Shown piece by piece: positions 1 to 11,400 of a stretch of DNA of 64,000 bases. Position numbers and translations under genes: made by a program. The notes beneath the pieces were generated by a model. That model saw only the letters and a list, made by a program, of their open reading frames with translations, did not search any database and had not been told where the DNA came from. Within the stretch, counting starts at the first letter, position 1. Each line of letters starts with the position of its first letter. This DNA comes from Guadua angustifolia (taxonomy: Eukaryota > Streptophyta > Magnoliopsida > Poales > Poaceae). The stretch covers positions 2,170,001-2,234,000 of the forward strand of contig CM070503.1 of NCBI GenBank assembly GCA_036346375.1, read 5' to 3'.

Positions 1-1205
1 CATCGTTCACTGCCCTGCAGAGACAGGATGTTTTTCTAGTCTGCAACTGAAGCCACACTCAGAATACGATATGCGTGCATGTTACCATACAAGTTTTCAG
101 TATGCTGAGAGATTACAGATACATGATACACTTCCATCACACACCACAGGCACAAGCAAGCATATACGTGCATTTTCAGCTAACATGTAGTAAGTAGCAC
201 AACAGCATAACATACAGCCGCGAAGCTGGAACATATATCAACACGAGAAGGAACAATGGATGCATCATTCACTCTGCTCATGCTGTTCCAAACAAACGCA
301 AGCGCAGATCTCAGAAGCAGCTAAGATCAAGTTGCTTCAAGTGCTCACGCTTGGTTTCATCCGACAGGACTGCACCGTCGTCCTTGCTCAACCAAAACAA
401 CCCAAGATCTTCTTCGGGCCAGTCCCTTTGCACCGGTACTTGGCTGCCATCTCCTCGTACCTGATAATCTCCTCGTGCCGCTTGGCCTCCACGGATGCCC
501 TCTTCTCTTCTGCCTCCTTGTGGATGACTGCAATCTTGTTCCTCATCTTCTCCGCGTATTCCGCCTTTTTCTTCTCCAGTTCCTCCTGCAATCGATACGG
601 AATGGATTGATCGGTCCTGTTAGTGTAGCTACATGTCTTTTTTTGTGCCTCTATCTCTTCACAATTGAACTGCGAAGAGGATTTCCACTAATCGCTACCT
701 GCTCCTACGGACATCATAATGTGGCTTCAGGGTCAGAGCTCAAAACTGGTTAACACACGCAAGTTCAGCGCCTAGTTTCAGTCTTAACCAAGCTCTGCTG
801 GTGCTACAATGGTCAACTACAGAACCATCTACAGCTGTTGCTACAAAAATTTAATCGAGTGGACATTTTCAGATGACGTGATTAAGAGCTTATTTACCAT
901 TTTGCTCCTAGATGCAAAATTTTCAGTCAGACTCAGACCTCTCGTGTTCGCAGTTTTGCTTCGACTGCCGCCTTCTTTGTGTTCTCCCACGAGAGGATGG
1001 AGGACTTGTCCTTCTGAGCCCTATTTGTCATTTGCAAGCATAAAGTCACCGCAACAGGGGCAAAATTACATTGTGGCTAAACATGAAAAGAAATTTCAAA
1101 TGCAAAGTTCGGTCCAGTCTGGCTTACTTGTTCTCGGCTTTGCTCTTCTCACTCTCCTACCAGGCCTTGATCATCGACAGCTTCCTCTCCATCTCCACCT
1201 TTGCA
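1..1205. repeat. Direct duplication, copy 1 (remorin 3' half)
   Basis: Positions 1-1205 are repeated at 5845-6725 in direct orientation (offset 5844 at the left end). I count roughly eight differences over the first 680 bases, plus one 323-base deletion in the other copy. The repeat is still running at the left edge of the window, so its true left end is not visible. It carries the remorin 3' flank and exons 3-5. Confidence 0.85.
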
Positions 1206-1231
1206 TGTATGGCATCTGCATGTTTCGTTGG

Positions 1232-4200
1232 TGTATGAAACACCCCAAAATTTCAAAAATTCAGCTTCTCCTTTTTATTTGGATTTTATCTGGATTTTCT
1301 TGATTTTATTTTGAGTGTATTTAAGCCTCTTTACTTCTCTTTCCTTTCCGGGAAGGTTTCCCCAATTTGCTGCGTTCCATTTTGGGAAACTTGCCCTTTT
1401 CGTTGCGTCCTCTTTCCGCTCAGCTCTCTCTCTCTTCTTCTCCGAACGCTACCACTCCGTCTCTTCCTCCCAGCATATCGCCGTTTGGCCCGATCTTCTT
1501 CGCGCAAGTGATCACCACCGCCTTCGCTTGCAAATTGACTCCTTGCCTCCTTGTCGTCTTCCCCAAAATGGAAGCTACCGACCTTCGCCCCATCCCGTCG
1601 TTTCCCGTTTACGCCAAAGACTCGAGAGCTGCGCCACGTCCATTTGCCATTATTGCCCATCTCTTCGCCGCCTGACATCTTTGCTTTGCGCCGCGCCCCT
1701 AGCACGCCTCCTTGACCAGCCTCAAGCTTCGCTCCACGCCAAAAAGCTCACCGAAACCTCTTTCTCTCTCTCCGCCTTTGTGCGTGCTTTCCCTGCTCAG
1801 TTCCGGCCACAAAGAGCCCTCCCCGTAATCATTTGTCTCGCTCCGAGTTCCCCAGGACGCGCTCTCCATTTCCCTCAAGCCCTTTCGTCTCCCCGAGCCC
1901 TCTATCGCCGGCGTCGTCTTCATCTTCTTCGTCTCCGGCGCCCTTCCGCCCCCGGCCGTTCCGCTTTCTCCCCCGACCGTTTCTCCTCGCCCTCGGGTCC
2001 GCCGTAAGCTCCTTTTTCTTCACCGCCCTCTCTTTCCCTTCTCCAGCCCTGTTCCGCCCGCACCATGCTCTTCTCCCCCAGCTCCGGTTTCCCTCCCGCT
2101 GCCACACTCCTCCGCTTTCTCCCCCGTCTCTTTTTCCTCACCCCTGAGTCCGCAACGACATCCCCTCCATTCCCAGCTATCTCTTTCGGGCTCTCGAGCT
2201 GCATCGCTCTCCTCCATGGTCGTCTTCCCGCCTCCGCGACCTCGTCTCTCTAGCGCCAACTCTTCCTCGATCTGCTGCGCTTTGGCCCACTCGCCGATCG
2301 CCATTTACTCCTCACGACATTGGACGTGCGTGTCAAGTAGTGGTGGCCCGCCGGACACCGCCTGGGCCAAATCCCTGTGCAAGCCAAAATGCTTTTTCGT
2401 TTTCTTTTCTAAAATTTCTCTTCGGGTTTTATTTTGTATATAAAATCCGAAAATCAGGAAAAATCTCAAAAATTCCCAAAAATCCAAAAATCCATATTCC
2501 TGACCGGTTCGAGCCGCTGAGTCCAAAAATGACCTCCGATTCGCCATGCCAAGTCCAGAAGATTCCAAGAATGCCCCTGAGCTCCGTTCCGACCATTTTC
2601 CCTCCGCTTTCTTTTCCGTTTCTTTTTCGCTATTTTGTTTTATTCGTTTATTTATCGATTGTGTTTCCTTGCGCTAGATTCGACGTCGGAGCAACCGTTG
2701 ACACGAATCTTGAGCAGAGCAAGACGAGGAGTCGTCGCAGAACAAGAGCCGTTCGGGCCAAACACGACACGACTGCCTCTCATTAAAGTAACCTCTAACC
2801 CGCAAGGCAAGCCACACTCCTTGAACATGTTTGATCCCATTATTCCGTGATAATTACTGTATGTATTTAGTTCTTTGCATTTGTCCAAATAGAGTAGAAA
2901 TCTAAAACAGAGCTAGTTTGGAAAGACTTGACTAGTTAAACCCACTTCCTTGTTAAAACCCTGTTGAGTACGCCATATCCAATTGTAACCCTAGGTTATC
3001 AATAATGAACTACCGTAGGTTAGTTATATTAATAAACATTACTCTTCTTTTATTATTCAAAACCCGGGTCTTCACTGGGGCACATTTATAAAACCTGCTA
3101 CGGTTTGGGGGACAGTATTGGGTGGACCACGGAAGGTGGATGCTGGCCCAATCCCCAAACCGATGACAAGCCCAGTGTGGTGTGGAAAGGGTACAGGAGG
3201 TACCGGTGGTGCGGTGTGTGTCGGGCTTGTCTTCGCAATTAGGATCAACCTCGGCAAAGTAAATAACTCGTAACCCTCTCAACCACAAGTTGGGTTGGCC
3301 ACTTTGTTGGCATGATCCACGAGTCTTGCAGTATGTTGTCTTTCCCTTGGAATGCCTCTGGTGGACCCCCATTTTGTGTTGGAAGAATGGGCGCGTTGAG
3401 GTTAGGGGTGGAACGGAATGGTGCGGCCATTCGGCGGTTTTCACAACAGTAGGTTTCCTCGGTCGGCCAGGTCGTGAGGCCCGCTTTGGCCAAGTGGGTT
3501 CTTGGAGGCAGAGGATGTGCACCGCCTATTGGGTAGGAGCTAAAGAGGGGAAATTCAATGAAAGGTTATTAGGGGTGGGCAAAAATAAATCGAAACCGAA
3601 AAACCGAACCGAACCGAACCGATTTTTTCGGTTTTTTCGGTTTTCGGTTTTCGGTTCGGTTTTTATTTTAATGTTATTCGGTTTCGGGCCGGTTCGGTTT
3701 TTAACATCTAAAACCCGAAACCGAAGAACCGACGCAGAAGCTTCTGCAGCTTTTGTTTTCGTGGCCTCGTGGGTGTTGTTGCTGTTGGCTGGGCCTTCCA
3801 AGATCACTATAGCGGATCAAGTCATCGCTATACGTCGCGAATCGCTAAGCGCAAGTCATTGCCATTCGATCCCCAAATCAAAGCCAATCGCGAACCCTAG
3901 TACCCCATGACACTCTCCTGTCTCCCACGGCGGCTCGGCTTCCTCCCCGGCAGATCTCCGGGGACAACGCCGACCACCCCAACGCGGCCATAGGGACTCA
4001 CCGCAACGCCCCGCAGATAAGGTGGGTGCAACCACTGGGCAAACGACGAGGCGCTGGTTCAAGGCTCAGTGCCTGCCACCGCCGAGCGGCCTGGTCAGGC
4101 CGGTGCCCTACACCAGAGGGAGACGGCAAGGCCTGTAATCGGATTGCTTCTGAATATGGATGTGGGGTTGAGCAAGAGCTCAAATGTTGGGATTTCTTTG

Positions 4201-5392
4201 GCCAAAGAATCTTGTTTGTTTCAAGAATCACATACACTACAAATGAGATGGTGCCGCCAGAATTGAACTCAATCTCGACAAATGTTAAGTTTTAGGGTGT
4301 CGATTATCTTTCTCGCTCACAAATTTGGTGCGGTTGTAAGTTCTTAGCATTTGGTATGTGAGAGAAAGGATATTATTAGATCTGGTGTTGTCTGTTGGAT
4401 GGTTTCACCTTTTGTGGATGTAGGTCTATTTTCCTTGTTAATCTTCACGAATATAGGATTTTGTCCGGCACCAAAAGATGTTCCTTCTTAGTTATGATTA
4501 TCTTTGGTAATGCCTAGGTAGTTGCTTTACCACATTGAGTAGTACATGGTGTCAAGAGGTTAAGTCTGAATCTCCGCTTTGTTGTGATCATTGTCTACTA
4601 TCTCGTGCTTATCGATAAGATCAAGATTGATTGTCGCTTGGTTGAAATTCGGCCATCGAATAACCGAAAAAACCGAACCGAATTATTTCGGTTTATTCGT
4701 TCGGTTTTTGGTTATTCGGTTTGGTTCGGTTTTGGATCTTCAAAACCGAATTTTTAAAACCGAAAAACCGAACCGTAAAAACCGAAAAAACCGAATGCCC
4801 ACCCCTAAAGGTTATGTTCATCTCGGTCCGGCCGCATGCATAAAAGCTGCATGTTGTTCTAGAGTGGCACCAACGATAGAGATATCTTGTGGGTAAAGTT
4901 GAGTAGCTCTGCAGAGTGATCTAAATGGTATTCAATCACGCCGTGCTTAGGTTAATGAAGTTGGGTTAATTTCGGTGATTCCAGAATCGAGCTTGAGTAG
5001 TTTTGATCATAAATTTGCAGTAACCTGGATTTTGTTAAAATCGGTGGTGGTGTGGTGATAATGATGGTGATTGATTGATTTATGTTTCTTTTGTACTATA
5101 CTTAATCCTAGTTCATGCATCCACCAAATATTCAAACTTATGCCAATCCCTTGAAATTCGTGCATGTAATATTTAGAATTTCCGTGTGGTTTGTTGAGTA
5201 CGGTTGTGTACTCACCCTTGCTCCTAAACTTATCTTTTAGAGATTCAAGAAGATGACGAGTCTCAGAAGAACGTAGATGGCGATGTTATTTGGTTTTGAA
5301 GGCCTTGATCTATCTGCCGAGCTTTTCCGTGGTTGTTTTGGTAATGTATCCGTGCCACCGCACCTTTTGTAAAACTCGTCGTTAGGTCCTTA
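1232..5392. mobile_element. Repeat-derived insertion, possibly a solo LTR, split by a hAT element
   Basis: Between the two remorin copies lies DNA with no recognisable host gene. It starts near TGTATGAAACACCCC at 1232, has a TATTTAAG-like box with a pyrimidine-rich stretch at 1316-1345, then a very C/T-rich block to about 2300 that is open in several frames at once, a sign of composition rather than coding. The texture (promoter-like start, no protein domains, long) resembles a long LTR of a grass Ty3-type retrotransposon. I could not find a matching CA end or a target duplication, so both the class and the right-hand boundary are guesses. A hAT element interrupts it at 3570-4807. Confidence 0.3.
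3570..4807. mobile_element. Non-autonomous hAT element with perfect 8-bp target duplication
   Basis: Ends are TAGGGGTGGGCA at 3570 and TGCCCACCCCTA at 4807, perfect inverted repeats. They are flanked by an identical 8-bp direct repeat AAGGTTAT (3562-3569 and 4808-4815), the hallmark of hAT transposition. Both subterminal regions (about 3585-3725 and 4655-4795) are dense in CCGAAC/CGGTTT motifs in opposite orientations, as in many plant hAT elements. The 1238-bp element has no transposase I can recognise. Its middle (about 3750-4600) is unlike the ends and may be captured DNA, but I do not recognise a gene in it. Confidence 0.9.
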
Positions 5393-5625
5393 ATTTATCT
5401 ATCAAATATTCGTTTTATCAAAAATATGAGGCGTATTTCATATTCTAATGTAAAATTAGTGTGGTATTCTTTCTATACGCTCATAAATATTCGTATTTAC
5501 TTTATATTCTCAACGAAATAATCTAGTTGTTTTCAATGTTTTTGGCTTCTTGGTACGTTCAATGTCTTATTGATCTACATGCCAAGAAAAAATACAACTT
5601 ATAAATAAACTTTGACAGAGTACGT
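5393..5625. repeat. Dispersed repeat, copy A
   Basis: An AT-rich stretch that resembles the sequence at about 21618-21855: shared blocks include CGTATTTCATATT, AAATTAGTGTG and the run around 'atgccgagaagaaatac'. I cannot assign it to a named family; it looks like a decayed MITE. Confidence 0.35.
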
Positions 5626-5844
5626 ATAGCGGTATGTATCAGGAGAATACGTAGAACCAGAGGACAGGTGGTAATTGTCGATTATCGGTAATTGGTCTCA
5701 GGATATTTTGCTCTCAGCATTATGAGTGTTTGCTTCAATAATCGCCTCTTTTCATTTCCCTGTCTATCGTGCGAAACATACACATCTGTGATCACCTACT
5801 TTCTGTACGGCTGCACCAAATGCCCAGGACACTTGATATTGATG

Positions 5845-6725
5845 CATCGTTCACTGCCCTGCAGAGACAGGATGTTTTTCTAGTCTGCAACTGAAGCCAC
5901 ACTCAGAATACGATATGCGTGCATGTTACCATACAAGTTTTCAGTATGCTGAGAGATTACAGATACATGATACACTTCCATCACACACCACAGGCACAAG
6001 CAAGCATATACGTGCATTTTCAGCTAACATGTAGTAAGTAGCACAACAGCATAACATACAGCCGTGAAGCTGGAACATACATCAACACGAGAAGGAACAA
6101 TGGATGCATCATTCTCTCTGCTCATGCTGTTCCAAACAAACGCAAGCGCAGATCTCAGAAGCAGCTGAGATCAAGTTGCTTCAAGTGCTCACGCTTGGTT
6201 TCATCCAACAGGACTGCACCGTCGTCCTTGCTCAACCAAAACAACCCAAGATCTTCTTCGGGCCAGTCCCTTTGCACCGGTACTTGGCTGCCATCTCCTC
6301 GTACCTGATAATCTCCTCGTGCCGCTTGGCCTCCACGGATGCCCTCTTCTCTTCTGCCTCCTTGTGGATGACTGCAATCTTGTTCCTCATCTTCTCCGCG
6401 TATTCCGCCTTTTTCTTCTCCAGTTCCTCCTGCAATCGATACGGAATGGATTGATCGGTCCTGTTAGTGTAGCCACATGTCTTCTTTTGTGTGCCTCTAT
6501 CTCTTCACAATTGAACTGCATGGAGGACTTGTCCTTCTGAGCCCTATTTGTCATTTGCAAGCATAAAGTCACCGCAACAGGGCAAAATTACATTGTGGCT
6601 AAACATGAAAAGAAATTTCAAATGCAAAGTTCGGTCCAGTCTGGCTTACTTGTTCTCGGCTTTGCTCTTCTCACTCTCCTCCCAGGCCTTGATCATCGAC
6701 AGCTTCCTCTCCATCTCCACCTTTG
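5845..6725. repeat. Direct duplication, copy 2 (remorin 3' half)
   Basis: This is the second copy of the segment at 1-1205. It ends at 6725, exactly where exon 3 homology stops, and is followed by unrelated sequence before remorin exon 2. High identity argues for a recent event or, less likely, an assembly artefact. Confidence 0.85.
6232..6725 (-). pseudogene. Partial duplicate of remorin exons 3-5, exon 4 deleted
   Basis: This is a second copy of remorin exon 5 (6232-6429), a stub of exon 4 (6520-6543) and most of exon 3 (6650-6725). It matches the copy at 388-1205 with only a handful of differences. Compared with that copy, 323 bases (674-996 there) are missing at the junction 6519/6520, removing the 3' part of exon 4 and its donor. 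Exon 3 lacks its first codons and its acceptor, because homology stops at 6725. It keeps the GAG codon that is TAG in the other copy. On its own it cannot encode a remorin. Confidence 0.8.
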
Positions 6726-7165
6726 GCGGTCCGTTACAGTGTAGTTTGATTGGCTGCATCGAAACATTTGTGCTCGCGGTTTAAATGAAACTTGAACTGT
6801 ACCTCTGTCGGCAGAACCAGCTGCAGGTTTGTCTGCTGGTGCTGGAGGTCCATCTGCAGCAAAACGGAGGATTAGCTCCACAGCCAAGTAATCAAGTTGG
6901 AGTGTTGAACCAACTCAACTCGTGGATAATTTTTCTTGCCTTGATGAACCATGCAGCAAAGTAACTGGTTCTTCAGATTGGCTTAAATTAATAGGAATTT
7001 TTTCTCTTTAAAATGTGGTGGTATATAGAACATACAAGAACCTCGTGTTGATAGGCTTGAAGATGGACTAGGCTCTATTCTCTTCTATTTTGTCGTTACA
7101 GCTTAAGAGAGACATTACTTTCAATCTAAATGATCGAAATTTGTGGAAAAAAAGAGATACTATAA

Positions 7166-7503
7166 GGGCATTTACAATGCTGTTTCTTAGATGGTTTCTT
7201 AGCATGTCATGTATGATAAAAAGCTTAGGTGGCAATGAATTAATGTAGGGAGAGAAGGTTAGAGTTTCTTAAACTAGAAATGGTTTCTTCGTTAAATGCT
7301 TTGGCTAAGAAACCATAAAAAACTGCATTGTGGGTATGGTGGTTTCTTATGTATGCCTAGGGTGATGAAAAAGTAATAGTTAAATATTAAATGATAAAAC
7401 TATGTTAAGAAACAATGCATTGTAGTTTTTGTATAAATTAGTGTTTCTTAGTGATATGGATGTCTTTGAAACAAGTAGAAGAAACTCTCCATTAAAAATG
7501 CCC
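7166..7503. mobile_element. Tourist-like (PIF/Harbinger) MITE in remorin intron 1
   Basis: The 338-bp element has terminal inverted repeats GGGCATTTACAATG at the left and CATTAAAAATGCCC at the right, and a TAA target duplication on each side (7163-7165 and 7504-7506). TAA/TTA duplication and GGGC-type ends are typical of PIF/Harbinger MITEs. The interior repeats GGTTTCTTA-type motifs and has no coding capacity. Confidence 0.8.
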
Positions 7504-7758
7504 TAAGTCAATGTGCGACAGCAATCATTTTTACGCACTGCTTCTATTAGCTCATGGGCAAAGACTAATAAGGATGGATGTCAAGCTGCGCGAACATCGT
7601 TACCAAATCTCTAAAATTTAAGCAAAATAGACGGATCGGAGTAGATAAGGAATCTTACTGTCGACATCTCCATCTGCACCGGGCGGCTTACCTGCCTCAC
7701 CAGCGGTCGGCTGCGCCACCACCATATCTGCTTTCCTCGCGTGCTCCTGGGACTCCAT

Positions 7759-8463
7759 CTATCTCCCCGGGCAGTGCTGAGCTGAGAGTCTGAGACCGAC
7801 CGACACAAATACAGTGACAAAACCAATATACACCATTTGCTTTGCTGCCTGCTTGTAGAAGCCAGGCAGGCTGCGGAAGCTTTTAAGTACTACTAGCAGC
7901 AGAGGTTACGCGTCCCTTCCTCTCTTATCTAAATAATAATAATAATGAGGCCTTTTCTTTTTTTAAAAAAAAATTTTGGCCATGTGCGCGCTCACGCTGG
8001 CCTTTTCTTTGTGTGTGCCTTGCTGGCGGGAAAGAAAGCGCGGGTAATGAGGTGAGGTGTGTTGACTTGATGATGGAGCCACGGTAACGGACGGATCGAA
8101 TCAAGTAGGCGATGCCGAGGCGTGCGTGACACGTTGGCAGCTGAGCGCGCACCACGTGTCCTGTATGATTGATCGAACGTGTCGGCCCGAGCCACGTGTC
8201 TCGTCGGTCTTCGTCTTCCTCATCAGGCCGGCCGGCCACAAGCAAATCACCGGGTTGGCAGTCATGGTCCGGTCTGACAGCTCATTGGTACTTGGGTCGT
8301 ACCTAGGCCCATCCCAGAGGCAGACGGGCCGAAACCCAAGCGGGGTAAGGTAAAACTCACATCTTCTTGGGTGGAGGAGATGGAGGAGGAGTACTGTACC
8401 GTACCATACTAGGGTTCGCTCGCTTCTTGTGTCGGCGGCTGGCGGCCAAGGTAGCCAAGGAAC
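7759..8463. promoter_or_regulatory. Divergent promoter region with twin G-boxes, site II and telo-box motifs
   Basis: This region separates the remorin start (minus, 7758) from the lysine-rich gene start (plus, 8464). Visible motifs are two identical CCACGTGTC G-box/ABRE cores at 8152-8160 and 8192-8200, exactly 40 bp apart, a site II-type element (GGCCCA, 8306-8311) and a telo-box (CTAGGGTT, 8409-8416) just upstream of the ATG. Site II plus telo-box is the known plant signature for ribosomal protein and ribosome biogenesis genes. The assignment of motifs to one gene or the other is inference. Confidence 0.55.
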
Positions 8464-11400
8464 ATGTCGAAGAAGAACAACCTCGCCAAGAGAAAGAAGC
8501 AGCACGAATTCGACCTCCAAAGTACGCCCATGGATTATTTGGCCTCTCTTACTCTTCCTTCTTGCCGAATTCTCATCGTCTTTTCTTTCTTTCTTTCATT
8601 TTTTCAGATGGTCATCTTTTCTTTCCTTTTTCTATGGATTACAACCAGTGGGCTAGTCATCTATTTTTGTGCTGCTGATATTTAGGGGAGAAGACGGCCA
8701 AGGAGAAGCAGGACAAGAAGCTTCAAGCCAAGAAATCCAAAATGAAGATAACAATTACATTACAGTATACCTAATTCCCTTAACAACAACGCCTTGCAAC
8801 CTTGCTGCGGTTTATCCATATAAAGTACTAGTTCATTGGCTTGATGAATATAAGTCCACAAGGATGCTCGACTCGTGAAATTACCTTCTTGATCGGTACT
8901 ACAATACTACTGTATGCCTACTACAGTACTACTGGATGCCTTTGCCTGTTAAATTTAGCACGCGGTGTTGTGTTTAACCTTGCTATGTCATGGAGTTTGG
9001 TTTCTAGTGGTTTGGCTTGCTACAGGAGTCTGCAAGCTTGTTGGCATCCATATCTAGACTTGTCTTGCCGTTGGAAAAACAGCATAACTAGCTATTGGAT
9101 TTCACCACCACTTCACCAGGACCCGAATTCCTGATTGACTGGAGTTAGGAAAGAAACATGTTAGGGCCTTTTATGTTGAGTAAGAGGCTAGTTGTTTGAT
9201 TCTGTTAGAAACTGGCCGTGATCATTCACTCAACAGGCCTCATTTAGGCATTACAGCTAGAACAGCTTTTGATTATACACACACTGTAATCAGCCTGTGT
9301 TCTAGGGGTACAAAAAATGGGTTTAGTCAATGGCTAATCCATGGTGAGACTGTGGGGTCTTAGGGCACGGCCAATCAGCAATCTCTGCACGATTCTTGTC
9401 TTCTCCAACTAGAAACCTAGAAACGCAGCAGGATGTGCCTCAAGAGGTTACAGCTTGTCACACCCCCCCCCCCCCCCTCCCCGGGCCCCGGGGCCATGTC
9501 TCTTTCTTTGAAGGGCATGATGCTTTTACAGAGCCCACATTTTCCTTTTCCTTCCTGAATTCACCCCCCTGTGGAAACATAATTTTTGTTCCTGGATTTA
9601 CCCTGATCAGTAGGCATCCTGGCTTTTTTAAAGCCCCTGAGCAGTTCTAGTACTCTTATTGTGACTTTACTGTGGATGTTTGATGGACATCTGTTGCTCA
9701 CTGGTCATTAGTCAGCACCTGGAATTAAATACAGATGCTTTATTTATGAGCAAGCTTCTGTTATTTATTTCATTATTTGTTTTCATAGTGCTGGTTTTAC
9801 TGGCATGAACAGTTTATTTGTACTGGGAAACCATATGTGGTGTGTTTGTAGGTGAACCAGAGCAACCTGTCTAATCATAATTTCTATCAAGTTGTGAACT
9901 TTTTTTTATTTTATTGCTATTCGGTTTTATTTCTCATTATCCACTCGTGTTGTCCAAAGTTCACCCATTAACTCTTCCAAATACATGCTGTATGGCTCTT
10001 TTGTTCGTTAGTCCTCTTGGTAACCTTTGGTGTATATATGCTATCTGACATGCTGCAGCCAGGTTGGTCATGCTAGCTTTGGTGCTACATAGGGCCGGTC
10101 CTGAGTTTTTAGGGGCTCAGGCGAAATTATAGACGGAGACCTCCTTAACATAAGCATTAAAATATTTTTATACTACTATGTATCAATTAAAAAGATAATA
10201 TTCGATTGTACTATAGAAATTGTTACCGATAAATAAATGAAAGTACAAAAGTGAGATTATTTACCTCAAACATTTGTAGATATTATCTTAGAAAATATCT
10301 TCTAACATTGCTAGATGCAAAATCATCAATTATGGCCTCAACCTTAATGTCATCCAATAACCTCTTCTCAATATATAAAGTTGCCAGACATTTAACCTTT
10401 CTTGAAACATTGTAGATCTCAAATAGTTCTTTAATAATTTCAACTTTGAAAAACTTCTTTCATTGATGCCACGATTCTCCAAGACAGAAATAAAATCCGA
10501 TAAGCAATGTAAATATTACCATAACAATCCACTTTTCTAACAAACTCAAAAATCTCCATAGCGGACATTGGTCTATCTGGTAAAGTCATTTCATGATTCT
10601 TAACTCGTAAATCGATTATTTAATTCAAAATCGATGAATCATCAACGAGAAAGTTTTTGCCAACTTAGTACAATAATATTTAAGTTCAATATAATCCAAT
10701 AACTTCAAAGTTGTTGAGCTTTAAAATGCCCAAATATACCTTTGAATACTTAGAGTTCTTCAAATCTTTTTCAATGAACTGACCATATCAACCATAATAA
10801 AAAAGTAATTAACTTTAAAAATTTTCTCATCTTATAGAATTGCTTCACTACAGCAATCATTTTCATCAAACTATTAAAGATTGTTTCGGTTTCGAAAAAA
10901 AAACAGATTAACATATGTTTACTAAAATATTAATTCCCGAAGATCCCGCCGTTGGATTGACATGAAATTTGGATTGTAGAAACTAGATTCCATTTCGAAA
11001 CTAACCTAACAAAAATCAGCTCAATCGGATCTATGGATCTAAAGTTATGACCTTCACAAATTGATTATACTAATAGATAACGGGACCCCGATAGTTTGGG
11101 GGCCCGGGGCGGCCGCCCTGCCCCAGGAACGCGCCTGTACTGCTACAGAGTAATATTGCTTTGTCATGTAATCTGCTTTCTTTAAAAATTAGAACTGTTA
11201 TCCCTGTGTAGCATTCTGTGACAACCTGCCATCGAAATTTTGAAGAGTTATGTTTGGTTTTGGGAGCTTTTCTAGTTCACTCATATATTACGTAGGCATA
11301 GTTATATGTAGCTTGGTACTTTATTTTGATTTCCCCCACCGGTTCCTCAAATTCATTGTTTGGTGTTGCCTTGTTGCTTAAATTTAGATGCGAACAACCT

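Larger units (their letters stand above)
388..7758 (-). pseudogene. REM: Remorin gene, split by inserted DNA; carries a premature stop
   Basis: Remorins are plant-specific plasma-membrane nanodomain proteins with a coiled-coil C-terminal region and a C-terminal anchor. Reading the minus strand, five exons join in phase: 7692-7758 (ATG, MESQEHAR), 6803-6853, 1128-1215, 939-1020 and 388-585, giving 162 codons including the stop. Donors and acceptors are GT/AG, and exon 2 ends one base into a codon that exon 3 completes (R-D). The C-terminal part has the remorin hallmarks KAWEESEKSKAENK, SWENTKKAAVEA and the terminal GCFG. Exon 3 contains TGG followed by TAG at 1157-1159, where the duplicate at 6.7 kb has GAG, so the protein would stop mid-domain. 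The second intron is about 5.6 kb and holds repeat DNA, a hAT element and a partial duplicate of exons 3-5; foreign DNA appears to start only about 16 bases upstream of exon 3. I infer a recently broken gene. Family assignment is firm; loss of function is likely. Confidence 0.8.

Noticed and set aside
1315..2304. Several overlapping open frames up to 230 codons in a C/T-rich block
   Set aside because: Frames are open on both strands at once with Ser/Pro/Arg/Leu bias, the signature of skewed composition; no start context, splice sites or motifs support a gene.
388..6435. Two tandem functional remorin genes
   Set aside because: One copy has a TAG in exon 3 and no adjacent exons 1-2; the other lacks most of exon 4. 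The two copies cannot both be complete genes.
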